In this document: piece by piece, positions 1 through 8,003 of the stretch
How positions within the stretch are numbered: position 1 is the stretch's first letter
Layout: each line of letters starts with the position of its first letter
NCBI GenBank assembly: GCA_945875845.1
Contig: CAMCMB010000055.1
Location: forward strand, 1-47,615
Source: Pirellula staleyi DSM 6068
Lineage (GTDB): Bacteria > Planctomycetota > Planctomycetia > Pirellulales > Pirellulaceae
Length of the DNA stretch: 47,615 nt
Direction: 5' to 3'
Notes under the pieces: model-generated
The model's input: only the letters and a program-made list of their open reading frames with translations
Databases searched by the model: none
Told to the model about the DNA's origin: nothing
Translations under genes and position numbers: made by a program

Positions 1-570
1 AAAGATCCAAAGAATTTCCCATTTGCGCAAATGGACCCTGAACAAGCGGCACAAGCATTCCAAGGCAAGGCTGCCAACATTCAAGCGATCATGGTTTGGA
101 ATCCATTTGTGATGCAGACTCTGGTCACGCGTCCTGATTCGAAAGTCCTCTTCGATTCGTCGAGCATTCCGGAAGAAATCATTGACATGGTCGTCATTGG
201 AGCGGATTCGCTCAAGAAACCGGGTGGCAAGGAGTTTGCGGCGGCGATTGCGGAAACGTTTTATGCGATGAACAAACGGATGACGAATCCAGAAACCATG
301 GACAATACGCTGATCGGCATTGGAAAGAAATTTGCAAATCTTCAGTTAGACGACATGAAAAAGGTTGTTGTTCAGACCCGTTTTTACGGTGACCCAAGCG
401 AGGCACTGGCCCTTTTTGGCAGCGACAAATTCCAAAAGGAAACCATGCCAATCGTCAGCAAGTTTTGCGAAAAATATGGCATCACGGCCAAGCCGACTTC
501 GATTTCGTTCGGGACCGGTCAAGGCATGCTGGATTTTGATAGCTCCTTCTTGAAAGCGGCCGCAAAATAG
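1..570 (+). CDS. NitT/TauT-type ABC transporter substrate-binding protein, C-terminal part (5' end outside window)
   Basis: The reading frame is open from base 1, so the gene starts before the window and only about 190 C-terminal residues are seen. The segment resembles the second lobe of periplasmic substrate-binding proteins of the NMT1/SsuA/TauA class: a VWNPFVMQTL stretch, then a KVLFDSSSIPEEIIDMVVIG stretch, then helices that in this family close the ligand cleft. Family members deliver nitrate, sulfonates, taurine, thiamine precursors or urea-derived compounds to an ABC permease; the ligand cannot be told from this half. No permease or ATPase follows, so partners would have to lie upstream. 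The assignment rests on pattern similarity only. Confidence 0.6.
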   Translation, partial: KDPKNFPFAQMDPEQAAQAFQGKAANIQAIMVWNPFVMQTLVTRPDSKVLFDSSSIPEEIIDMVVIGADSLKKPGGKEFAAAIAETFYAMNKRMTNPETMDNTLIGIGKKFANLQLDDMKKVVVQTRFYGDPSEALALFGSDKFQKETMPIVSKFCEKYGITAKPTSISFGTGQGMLDFDSSFLKAAAK

Positions 571-876
571 ATCGGGCTGAGGAAGTCGTCTGCTCGATTT
601 GGGATCCTTGCTGAATTCGAAGCGTTCGAATCATGGATGACCGCGACATTTTCCTTGAGAGATGTGATCCACCGTTGATCGATTGGCGACATCGGGTCAT
701 CGTGGCCGTTCGTCGGTTCAAGCGACAACGACCGTTTTCGCGTCGTAGTTAAGGTGAATCGTTCTGCCGTCAAGAAGGCAGGTTCCCAGCATTGGGAACC
801 TGCCACCGTTTTCAACGGCTTGTTGCTACTTTAATGGGAAGCAAAGCACGATTCCGGTCATCCACAAATCCTTTCA
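571..876. other. Non-coding stretch with repeat debris
   Basis: No convincing gene is seen. It contains the hairpin at 777-804, followed by a short piece (about 812-838, CGGCTTGTTGCTACTTTAAT) that matches the left end of the family A repeat found at 12549, 16313 and 38319. The group II intron remnant begins abruptly after it, so this is probably a junction of old insertions. Confidence 0.5.
777..804. repeat. Perfect 11-bp-stem hairpin
   Basis: GGCAGGTTCCC and its exact reverse complement are separated by six bases. There is no T-run directly after the stem, so it is not a typical intrinsic terminator. It lies directly before a family A-like repeat fragment and may be part of a repeat arm. 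Confidence 0.6.
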
Positions 877-1668
877 ATGCGAAAACGCTCCAATATGAAA
901 CGCTGCCTCATGACCAAATGCCATCAAGCACTCGATGCCTTGAGTTACGCGTTGCTGAAGAAACGCGTGAACTGGATACTGGACGCAGATATCCAGGGGT
1001 TCTTTGGCAACATCGACCACGAATGGATGATGAAGTTCCTTGAACATCGGATAGCTGACAAGAGGATACTAAGATTGATCCGTAAGTGGCTCAAAGCGGG
1101 AGTGTCGGAAGATGGCCAGTGGTCGGTGACGACCGTTGGCACTCCCCAAGGTTCGGTGATTTCACCGCTCTTGGCGAACATCTATCTTCACTACGTGTTG
1201 GACCTTTGGATCAAACAGTCTCGTGAAAAGCATGCCAAAAGAGACGTTGTTGTGATTCGCTACGCGGACGATATCGTCTTTGGATTCACCGAACGCATCA
1301 ATGCAGAACGATTTCTTGCATCGCTACATGAGCGTTTCGCTAAGTTTGGACTTGCGTTGCATCCAGAAAAGACACGATTGATTGAATTCGGTCGTTTCGC
1401 TTCGGAGCGTAGGCGAGAACGAGGCGATGGTGAACCGGAGACCTTCGATTTCCTCGGCTTCACCCATCGTTGTGGTACAACCAAAACGAAGGGATGGTTT
1501 ACGGTCGAGCGCATAACGATTGCAAAACGCATGCGTCTGACGCTGGCTAAAGTCAAACTGCAACTCATCAAGTTGCGGCATGTTCCGCTTGGCGATTTAT
1601 GTAGATGGCTAGGGCGACCGGAACTCCGTTTTTCTCGATCGACTTGCGGCAAGAGCCGTATGAGGTAA
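877..1668 (+). pseudogene. ltrA: Group II intron reverse transcriptase/maturase, truncated at both ends
   Basis: The translation carries core reverse transcriptase motifs in order: HQALDAL, LDADIQGFFGNIDHE with a catalytic aspartate, GTPQGSVISPLLANIYLH, RYADDIVFGF with the YADD catalytic pair, and LHPEKTRLIEFGR then FDFLGFTH. Full-length intron-encoded proteins have about 400 or more residues. Here the N-terminal fingers (roughly the first 120-150 residues) are absent, and the thumb/maturase domain stops after a CRWL stretch and runs directly into intron RNA domain sequence. The protein should therefore not support splicing. The first ATG at 877 is only where the open frame begins, not a natural start. 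Confidence 0.85.
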
Positions 1669-1725
1669 TTCTTCACGTACGGATCTGTGCGGGGGATGGC
1701 CAGCAATGGCCATTCCTACCGCGAC
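1651..1725 (+). ncRNA. Group II intron domains V and VI (3' end of intron remnant)
   Basis: Immediately after the broken maturase frame the sequence reads GAGCCGTATGAGG, then a short loop, then CACGTACGGATCTGTGCGGGG. This has the shape of bacterial group II domain V, with the AGC catalytic triad in GAGCCG. A short hairpin follows (ATGGCC AGCAAT GGCCAT, 1696-1713), then a CTACCGCGAC tail like that at the 3' end of many bacterial introns. The exact intron/exon junction, about 1725, is inferred from that tail. Since the 5' half is missing, the RNA cannot self-splice on its own. Confidence 0.75.
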
Positions 1726-1820
1726 CATTTTAGAATCAAACAGGTCGTGCGTACAAGAAGTTGCCGTCCATTGGTGGGTAAATTCACCTTGATCTGAATT
1801 CGAGGGCATTATGCTGTGTC

Positions 1821-1844
1821 CCCAAGGGATCTCCCAAGGGATCT
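1821..1844. repeat. Two perfect tandem copies of a 12-bp unit
   Basis: CCCAAGGGATCT occurs twice back to back. It lies about 100 bases upstream of the Cys-rich protein gene. No function is evident; it could be a replication-slippage duplication in the leader region. Confidence 0.7.
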
Positions 1845-1946
1845 TTGAGAACTTTTTGTTTCCCACCTTGTTTCTGCCAAAGGCTGTCGTTAGGTTGGGG
1901 ACTGAAAAAATGCGATCAAATTCTTTTGTTCGGAAGATGCGGTACT

Positions 1947-2417
1947 ATGGAAAAGAGTCTTGGGCTGAAATGCATGGCAGCAACGATGGTTGCCGGAATT
2001 GCCTTTGTTGTTAGTAGTGTAACTGGAACTTCACCGTTGCTTTCATCGGAACAATCGTCAAAGATTCGTGGTGGATTTTATTTGGATTCGGTGGATTTTC
2101 CACAAGTTGATGAGTATTGCGTCTCATTGGGATCTTGCCAAGAGGACAAGTGTGGCTGGCATGGCACAAGTGACTGTAACGGTGCAACCGATACGGACAA
2201 GAATACTTCCGTATCTGATGAAGGGTGCGCCGCGGGCCCAGGTTCGGCCGGGTGGGTTTGTTACGAATTTGGGGGCACAGAAATTTGTTCGGAATTGAAA
2301 GGAACGTGCTCATGGCTGAGGATATCGATAGATCCTGAAGCATATATTTGTGCAACGCTGCCAGCATCAGGGTTCCCTACTGCCCCTGGACTTTGTGGAG
2401 CAATTGAGCCGCTATGA
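1947..2417 (+). CDS. Secreted ten-cysteine protein with double-glycine leader motif
   Basis: 156 residues. The start at 1947 is preferred over upstream in-frame codons because it begins a normal export signal: a short basic start, then a hydrophobic stretch at about residues 10-26. Residues 31-43 read LLSSEQSSKIRGG. Counted back from the last glycine this gives L at -12, S at -11, E at -9, I at -4 and GG at -2/-1, close to the double-glycine leaders cut by C39 peptidases. Cleavage would leave 113 residues with ten cysteines, rich in Gly, Ser and Asp, ending in a proline-containing tail. No known family is recognised. A C39-like protease is encoded two genes downstream, which suggests an enzyme-substrate relation; that is inference. 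Confidence 0.65.
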   Translation: MEKSLGLKCMAATMVAGIAFVVSSVTGTSPLLSSEQSSKIRGGFYLDSVDFPQVDEYCVSLGSCQEDKCGWHGTSDCNGATDTDKNTSVSDEGCAAGPGSAGWVCYEFGGTEICSELKGTCSWLRISIDPEAYICATLPASGFPTAPGLCGAIEPL

Positions 2418-2539
2418 GCAGCTATTTATCCCGCAGCATGATCAGCGTCCTGAATTCGCCAAACGAAGCCGTTGCAAATACGCTCTGGCTAGCAGTTTGC
2501 GATGTTGAATGAAACAGTTTGTCTTTGGGGGGCTTCGAA

Positions 2540-3499
2540 ATGTCTTCTCGGTTTGGATCACTGTCCTGCTGCATCTTATTAATCGCGATGTCAGATTGTT
2601 TCGTATTTGGTCAGGAACACTCTCCTGAAGCAATCCGGAGCGGAGCCTCGAAATTGTTGAAGCAACTTGAGGCTTGTCCCGCATTTCGGGTTCAGGCGGA
2701 CGTAGAAATTCCTACCAGCAAAGGAGAGGTCCGGCTGGAAGTCCGCAATAACTCGTATTGGATCGAACGAGAGGACTTCGCAGGGAAAAGTGAGGAGGAG
2801 CGATCGGCTGCGAAGGATTTTCATCGTAAACTAATGGAAGCGGCAGGAGGCGTGGGGAAACGGATTGATGCGTTTAATGGATCTAGATCTTTTGCTTTTG
2901 ATCCCGCAAGATCGGAGATGACCATTGAGACAAAATCGGTCTCTCACCCGTCTGTAATCGCAGGTTGTCTTTATCCAGAATCCTGGATTTGTTTTAATAT
3001 GTCTTACAACACAGAATTTATGAGATTCTCCAACATGCTTGCTAAGGGAAAGGTGCAGGGTGTTTGGCGCGAAAACGAGCGAGTCATGCGATTTGCCGAT
3101 CATGCAGATCCGGGAATTGATGCATGGAAGGATCGATGGATTGACGTTGATCCAGCAAACGGATTTACGGTCGTTCGATATTACTTTGGAGGTGGCAAAG
3201 TGGGAAGCTGGTCGGGCGAATTCAAATGGCATGGCGTGGGATCAGAGTGGTTCGTCGAGCAAGGGACGATTAATTTTGAAAATTCCCCGACCTGCAAGTG
3301 GAGTATTAGAGAATTTTCCACGGACGCGAAGAAAATTCGGAGTTCATTTAAAATTCAGGATGAATCTGTCCCATTCGGTACGAGAGTGAATGAGAAAGAG
3401 GGTAAAAAAACCTTGATTCGCTTTGTGGGAGGTGAAAAAGGAAAAGTAGAGTACGATCTCCGAAAAGCTGCAATTACCAATTTACGATTGAAAAAATGA
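2540..3499 (+). CDS. Secreted protein of unknown function in the C39 cluster
   Basis: 319 residues from the ATG at 2540, chosen because a GGGGGG run lies at the right distance upstream and the protein then opens with a signal peptide (hydrophobic to about residue 22, ending FVFGQ). An in-frame TTG at 2519 would only add seven residues. The mature part is about 300 residues with KASKLLKQLEA-like helices and then beta-rich segments with many aromatic residues; the overall look recalls LolA-like lipid-binding folds, but I cannot name a family. Its stop overlaps the start of the C39-like gene (ATGA), so the two are probably translated together. Base composition here is richer in A/T than in the flanking housekeeping genes. 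Confidence 0.7.
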   Translation: MSSRFGSLSCCILLIAMSDCFVFGQEHSPEAIRSGASKLLKQLEACPAFRVQADVEIPTSKGEVRLEVRNNSYWIEREDFAGKSEEERSAAKDFHRKLMEAAGGVGKRIDAFNGSRSFAFDPARSEMTIETKSVSHPSVIAGCLYPESWICFNMSYNTEFMRFSNMLAKGKVQGVWRENERVMRFADHADPGIDAWKDRWIDVDPANGFTVVRYYFGGGKVGSWSGEFKWHGVGSEWFVEQGTINFENSPTCKWSIREFSTDAKKIRSSFKIQDESVPFGTRVNEKEGKKTLIRFVGGEKGKVEYDLRKAAITNLRLKK

Positions 3500-4071
3500 C
3501 CCGATTAGCAGGTTTTGCGATAACATATTTGATTGCGACGACGAGTTTTGCTCTGGCACAAAATGCCGCGGACTCTAAGTTGTGCGGGGCAAAAAGCCTT
3601 TACGTCGCACTACGAACTCTTGGTAAGGCACCGGATCGTTTTGAGAAGCTTTTATCTACGCTTGGTACTGTCCCAGTTGCAGGATTTTCTCTGCTTGAAC
3701 TGCAGGTAGCAGCAACCAAGTTTCAGTGTGACGCAGTTGCGCTGAATCTCGATGCAGTATCATTGGAAAAGATTTCGAAGAGGTACGAGGTAATTCTTCA
3801 TCTTGAGCCAGGCCATTTCCTACTTCTTGGCAAGTTCCACCCAGGTGGAGTATTATTATTTGACCCAGATCGCAGGACGATTAATTTAAACGAAAAAGAT
3901 TTTTTAAAAAGATGGAAAGGAAATTGCCTAGTTATTGGAAATGAACCAATCCAAATTCCAACCGACGGATTTCGATGGTGGAAATACTTATTGGTGATTT
4001 TTTTGCTTTTCGGTGGTTTTTGGACAATCAAATTGTTAACGTTCCGGTTTTGGAAGAGTCGGTTTTTTTGA
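3496..4071 (+). CDS. C39-peptidase-like protein, Sec-exported and membrane-anchored
   Basis: 191 residues. Residues 1-21 form a signal peptide. Cys30 in the LCGAKSL motif, His107 in EPGHFLLL and Asp123 in LLFDPDR match the Cys-His-Asp layout of C39 peptidases, which cut double-glycine leaders. The region GHFLLLGKFHPGGVLLFDP followed by a FLKRWKGNCLVI segment is the typical C39 C-terminal pattern. Residues about 163-185 are a single membrane segment followed by a basic tail. Usual C39 domains are cytosolic and fused to an ABC exporter; here there is no exporter, and the domain should face the periplasm. The usual glutamine shortly before the cysteine is not at the expected spacing. The start overlaps the previous stop, and the stop overlaps the next start (TTGA). 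Confidence 0.7.
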   Translation: MTRLAGFAITYLIATTSFALAQNAADSKLCGAKSLYVALRTLGKAPDRFEKLLSTLGTVPVAGFSLLELQVAATKFQCDAVALNLDAVSLEKISKRYEVILHLEPGHFLLLGKFHPGGVLLFDPDRRTINLNEKDFLKRWKGNCLVIGNEPIQIPTDGFRWWKYLLVIFLLFGGFWTIKLLTFRFWKSRFF

Positions 4072-5072
4072 ATGCATCGAGGAGTTTTTTCTTGACTTTT
4101 CTTTTCCTTTCGTTCACTGGATGTGAGGTTGAGAAAGTTCATAACATTGAACGAACTGCCTTGCCGAAACTTGAACTAGGAGGAGACGATTTCATTGATT
4201 TGGGATCAGTCGAGCCCTCTGACAAGCCAATTGAACTCGAATTTATAATTCTTAACGGAGGAAGCGCACCGCTCGTTATTAGCAGTGTTCAACCGTCGTG
4301 CCAATGCTCGAAAGTTTCTGCGGTGCCAGAAATCCTTAACGCGGGAGAACGTGGCTCGATCCGAATGGTACTTGATAGAAAAAAATTAGGTCCGCATGAT
4401 GCGACCGCAATAGTACATTGTAATTGCATTGTGAATCCAATTTTCAAGGTTAAAGCGAATTGGGACGTGCAAGGTACAATCTCCGCATCTCCATCAGAAA
4501 TCTCGACTGACCTCCACCCAGGTACTTCCAAGTCCATTTTTGTTAGGTTGAACTTGAATGAAAATGTAGAGCTAAAAAATGTGTTAATTAAGTCAATTTT
4601 GGATCGCGAAGGAAATGATATTGAACACGTTGCTGTTCTTCAAAATGGCATTTGTAAACTCACCTTGTCGGCCTCGGCTCACGCCGTCTCGCAAATAACT
4701 ACTGGAGTAATAGAAATTAAATCAGGTACGGGTGCGGATCCTTTGCACGTGCATTGGACCGTTTCGGTTCAAAATCGCTTGTCTTTAACTCCAAAAACGG
4801 TCTGGTTTAGGACAAATTCTGAGACAGGGACAGATGTGCATACTCAGATTTTGGTCCGCGCGATTGATTCAGCCGATTTAGAGAACATTCAGATTTCTGG
4901 CGTAGGTGATGTTGAAATGGCGTTACCGTATCGAGAAACGAAACTACCCTCCGACGAGAAACTGAGGATTTTTGACTTATCAATTTCCAAAGAGTTCGCG
5001 AGCAAACTGAATGCAATTGTGATTCGAACAGGCGATAATGAATTTGAAGTAGAAGTTCCAATTGGAAAGTAG
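4068..5072 (+). CDS. DUF1573-domain lipoprotein
   Basis: About 334 residues from the TTG at 4068, which overlaps the preceding TGA stop. This start gives a lipoprotein signal: basic NASRSFFL, a hydrophobic run, then FTGC as lipobox with Cys about residue 18. Residues about 40-150 match the DUF1573 pattern of an Ig-like fold: DLGSVEPSDKPIELEFIILN, then SAPLVISSVQPSCQCS with the conserved Cys-x-Cys. DUF1573 proteins are common secreted or surface proteins in planctomycetes and Bacteroidetes; their function is mostly unknown. The second half is another beta-sandwich-like region. It sits between the C39-like gene and the DUF1559 gene, with overlaps on both sides, which argues for one transcript. 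Confidence 0.75.
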   Translation: MNASRSFFLTFLFLSFTGCEVEKVHNIERTALPKLELGGDDFIDLGSVEPSDKPIELEFIILNGGSAPLVISSVQPSCQCSKVSAVPEILNAGERGSIRMVLDRKKLGPHDATAIVHCNCIVNPIFKVKANWDVQGTISASPSEISTDLHPGTSKSIFVRLNLNENVELKNVLIKSILDREGNDIEHVAVLQNGICKLTLSASAHAVSQITTGVIEIKSGTGADPLHVHWTVSVQNRLSLTPKTVWFRTNSETGTDVHTQILVRAIDSADLENIQISGVGDVEMALPYRETKLPSDEKLRIFDLSISKEFASKLNAIVIRTGDNEFEVEVPIGK

Positions 5073-5115
5073 GCTAACCTTGATCGTTTATCCATTTTAT
5101 GCTTCACCCTGTAAC

Positions 5116-6060
5116 GTGCTTAGCATCTCGAAACGTCGAAGGCTTGCGATGGGTATTACTATGCTTGAATTGATCGTTGTCGTTGGAATAATTTCTGTTC
5201 TGGTATCCTTATCCCTTGTCGGAGTTATGTACGCGAGGGAAAGTGCACGCAAGGTCCAATGCCAAAATAACCTACGGCAGATAGGCGTGAGTATGAATAT
5301 GATAATGGACCGGAAAAACCGCGTGCCTGGTCTAGGAGCTTTTGAGGTTCCACCGAAGTATACAGGTTCTGAAACTATGGTTGGGAATCCGTTTGTGGGC
5401 GTCGCAGTTGAAATGTTGTTCAGTTGCGTAGCTGTTAACAACGAAATCAGATGTGACAGTATGGATAGAGGAGAGTCCTTTCCTCCTAGTCCTTTACGTT
5501 GCCCATCGGCGGATCAGCGGTTGGGATATCGGTTGAACTGTGGTTCGGACCCGTTGTATAATCTTCGCAGAGAGCCTGACACGACGCCGCTTTTTAGTAG
5601 ATATAAAATGGCAGAGAAGTCATCTAGTGCAATTTCAGATGGGTTGAGCAATACAGTCATGTTGAGTGAACGATATTCGCACGATGGTTCCAAGAGGTTT
5701 CCGCAAGCAATCGCACGAGCTAGTTCTAGCGATCCGGTAAATGTTCAAAACGATTGTGCTGATGCAGTCCGTCAAGGCTTGGTTTCCGGCAGAGTCGGTC
5801 GTTGGTGGGAGTTCCAAATTTACGAGTGTGGTTACTCCCACTGCAAGCAACCAAATGCCAGTGAGTATGATTGCGTAGCTGCCATGGGTGGAATGCCGCC
5901 TACCGGATTAATGATGTATGTAGCTTCGCGCAGCAATCATTCTGGAGGAGTGTTCTCAACATTGTTTGACGGTTCGGTGCGTTGGGTCGATTCGAATATT
6001 GACGTTAAGATTTGGAAGGCTCTGGGAACTCACAATGGAAGCGAGGTCATTTCGGATTAG
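5116..6060 (+). CDS. DUF1559 pseudopilin-like protein
   Basis: 314 residues from the GTG at 5116. The start is uncertain: TTG at 5062 (overlapping the previous stop) and TTG at 5080 are in frame. GTG at 5116 gives a short basic prepilin leader ending KRRRLAMG, then ITMLELIVVVGIISVL, a type IV prepilin cleavage and methylation motif with Glu at +5. The body has CQNNLRQIG near the start and SNHSGGVFSTLFDGSVRWV near the end, both hallmarks of the large planctomycete DUF1559 family. These proteins are thought to be pseudopilin-like and membrane-anchored or exported. It is the last gene of the cluster; intron and transposase debris follow. Confidence 0.85.
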   Translation: MLSISKRRRLAMGITMLELIVVVGIISVLVSLSLVGVMYARESARKVQCQNNLRQIGVSMNMIMDRKNRVPGLGAFEVPPKYTGSETMVGNPFVGVAVEMLFSCVAVNNEIRCDSMDRGESFPPSPLRCPSADQRLGYRLNCGSDPLYNLRREPDTTPLFSRYKMAEKSSSAISDGLSNTVMLSERYSHDGSKRFPQAIARASSSDPVNVQNDCADAVRQGLVSGRVGRWWEFQIYECGYSHCKQPNASEYDCVAAMGGMPPTGLMMYVASRSNHSGGVFSTLFDGSVRWVDSNIDVKIWKALGTHNGSEVISD

Positions 6061-6140
6061 GACTGCAAAATTCCAATACTGCGAATACTATCATGGGAGA
6101 ACACAGGAAAGCGCTGGGATAAACCGGATTGGAGTTGCGA

Positions 6141-6242
6141 ATGAAAGAGTCCTATAAAGAAGATTTAGCCAATCACTTTGGCCTCAAGTTGTACGCCGAT
6201 GGCTTTAACGTCATTGGTGTAGCCACTGTCTTGGTTCACTGA
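6141..6242 (+). pseudogene. Group II intron 5'-region fragment (short MKESY open frame)
   Basis: A 33-codon frame reads MKESYKEDLANHFGL and continues with YADGFNVIGVAT before a stop. Short open frames of this type (MKESY..DLA.H.G) occur in the 5' part of bacterial group II introns, upstream of the reverse transcriptase gene; this is from memory of the family, not a search. No reverse transcriptase follows. The intron body is replaced within about 100 bases by transposase remnant sequence, so this is a scrap. It is in the same orientation as the intron 3' part at 877-1725 but lies downstream of it, on the other side of the C39 cluster. Confidence 0.5.
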
Positions 6243-6298
6243 CAAATGGAATCTTCCGCGCTTGGCTAACGCAGTGGTAATTCATCCTGCTCAGGGAT

Positions 6299-6319
6299 TT
6301 CGCCGCATCGTGCGGCGAA
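6299..6319. repeat. Perfect 9-bp-stem hairpin
   Basis: TTCGCCGCA, three-base loop, TGCGGCGAA. It lies between the intron scrap and the transposase scrap. There is no T-run on the + strand after it. It may be a terminal structure left by one of the two mobile elements. Confidence 0.6.
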
Positions 6320-6329
6320 GGTTTATCGC

Positions 6330-6600
6330 ATAAGCCAAAATTGGAATGGAAGGGGATCGGTTGTTTGCGTGCTGCTTCTAGCTTGCGATCGCGTTCTTCC
6401 CCGATCACTTCGCTTAACCTTGCGAGGTAGTCCGCAGGGGTAACAGCGGTCTTCTCGAAAGCCTTCTCTGCCTGCTCCATCACCACAGCAACCCACGGAT
6501 GGATTTGCGTTGGCTGAATCGATAGCTCTTCGGCTATCGCGGCAATCGAATCTTTTCCCTTTAGGTGCCGCCGAACGATAACGGAAATTCCACTCCCCAC
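6330..6600 (-). pseudogene. Transposase OrfA-like fragment
   Basis: On the minus strand the frame reads IVRRHLKGKDSIAAIAEELSIQPTQIHPWV and then EQAEKAFEKT, which resembles the N-terminal helix-turn-helix of small OrfA transposases (usual pattern RRHL..K...SELCEELG.QPTQ.Y.W...F...A.AAFE). There is no proper upstream start, the following 60 residues lose similarity, and no catalytic OrfB is present. I take it as the remnant of an insertion sequence; the IS family is not certain. Confidence 0.5.
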
Positions 6601-6726
6601 TGGAGCAAGACAGGTTAAACGAAGTATTTCCGCGGATGTCCTACGCGTCGTTGTGTTTGGCGCGTATCATGGAGGACTCTGCGGAGACCAAATCAAGCGA
6701 AGCGAACTCTAACCCATCCTTATTGC

Positions 6727-7998
6727 ATGTCGACTGCACCTGCTATTGCCAAATCGGTCACGAACGAACAAGACCCTTACTTTCAAGAACTCTTCGCCGA
6801 TCGGATCGGCGGGCTCGGGTATGGAAAAGGGAATGAGATCTATAAATTCGAGAAGATCAAGCGGGCAAAACGCAAAGCACTGGCGGACTTCCCCGATCGC
6901 AGCTTGCTCGATTTCGGCATCGGCGAAAACGATTCGATGGCGGACATAAAAGTTCGTGATCAAATGGCGATCGAGGTGAATCGGCCAGAAAATCGCGGCT
7001 ACATGGACAATGGCCCAACGGAGTATAAGCAGGCCGTCAGTCGGTTCATGCGACGTGAGTTTCAAGTGGATTTGGATGCGGATACGCAAATCAATCATTG
7101 CATCGGCAGTAAGACAGCGCTTTCGATGCTGCCTGCCTGCTTTATCAACCCGGGTGACATCACCATGATGACCGTACCCGGGTATCCCGTGGCTGGTACG
7201 CATACCAAATACTACGGAGGAACGGTTTATCGATTGCCGTTATTGGCAGAGAATCATTTCTATCCGGATTTCAGCCAAGTGACCGATGAAACTTGGGAAC
7301 GCACGAAGATGTTGGTCCTCAATTATCCCAACAGTCCGACCGGCCAAGTTGCGACGAGTGAATTCTATGCGGAGATGGTCGAGTTGGCACACAAGCACAA
7401 GTTTGTGATTGTTCAAGATGCCGCTCATATCATGTTAAGCTTCCGTGGAAAACCCCTGAGCTTTCTCCAAACACCCGGGGCCATGGATGTGGGTGTCGAA
7501 GCGCATTCGATGAGCAAGGGCTTTGATATGATCGGCTGGCGAATCGGATGGGTCTGCGGAAATGCCAAGATCGTCCAAGCGTTTTCCGACGTGAAAGACA
7601 ACTGCGATAGCGGTCAATTTGGTGCGGTTCAACGCGCGGCGATCACAGGTCTCGATTCGCCGGATATTCCAAAGCGAATCAATACGAAGTATCGTCGTCG
7701 ACTTGAGAAGCTGGTCGCTTGTCTGCGCGATTGCGGGTTTACCTGCGACGTCCCTGGAGGCAGTTATTTCCTTTATACGAAAATGCCTAAAGGATTAAAG
7801 GGTGGTCTTGCGTTTGCAAATGCCGAGGAGGCCTCGCAGTATTTCATAACGCAGCACTCGATGGTGACTGTTCCCTGGGATGACGCGGGCAGTTTCTTGA
7901 GGTTCTCGGTGACTTACGAGGCGAACGACGAAGCCGAAGAAGATCGGATGATGGCGGAAACGCGTCGTCGCATCGGTTCGTTGCCGCTGGTCTTTTAG
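6727..7998 (+). CDS. dapL: LL-diaminopimelate aminotransferase-type PLP aminotransferase
   Basis: 423 residues, fold-type I aminotransferase. Visible features are GYMDNGPTEYKQAV, CIGSKTALSMLP, VPGYPV, NYPNSPTGQ, QDAAH and SMSKGFDMIGWRIGW, where Lys264 should form the Schiff base with pyridoxal phosphate. The N-terminal DPYFQELFADRIGGL stretch and the overall length fit DapL, which converts tetrahydrodipicolinate directly to LL-diaminopimelate in lysine and peptidoglycan synthesis using glutamate. Other class I aminotransferases of similar length are possible. The next gene starts five bases after its stop, so the two are probably co-transcribed. No strong ribosome binding site is seen before the ATG. 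Confidence 0.8.
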   Translation: MSTAPAIAKSVTNEQDPYFQELFADRIGGLGYGKGNEIYKFEKIKRAKRKALADFPDRSLLDFGIGENDSMADIKVRDQMAIEVNRPENRGYMDNGPTEYKQAVSRFMRREFQVDLDADTQINHCIGSKTALSMLPACFINPGDITMMTVPGYPVAGTHTKYYGGTVYRLPLLAENHFYPDFSQVTDETWERTKMLVLNYPNSPTGQVATSEFYAEMVELAHKHKFVIVQDAAHIMLSFRGKPLSFLQTPGAMDVGVEAHSMSKGFDMIGWRIGWVCGNAKIVQAFSDVKDNCDSGQFGAVQRAAITGLDSPDIPKRINTKYRRRLEKLVACLRDCGFTCDVPGGSYFLYTKMPKGLKGGLAFANAEEASQYFITQHSMVTVPWDDAGSFLRFSVTYEANDEAEEDRMMAETRRRIGSLPLVF

Positions 7999-8003
7999 TT
8001 TTG

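Noticed and set aside
777-804. Intrinsic terminator for the substrate-binding protein gene
   Set aside because: The stem is good, but there is no T-run and it is more than 200 bases after the stop codon; treated as a repeat arm.
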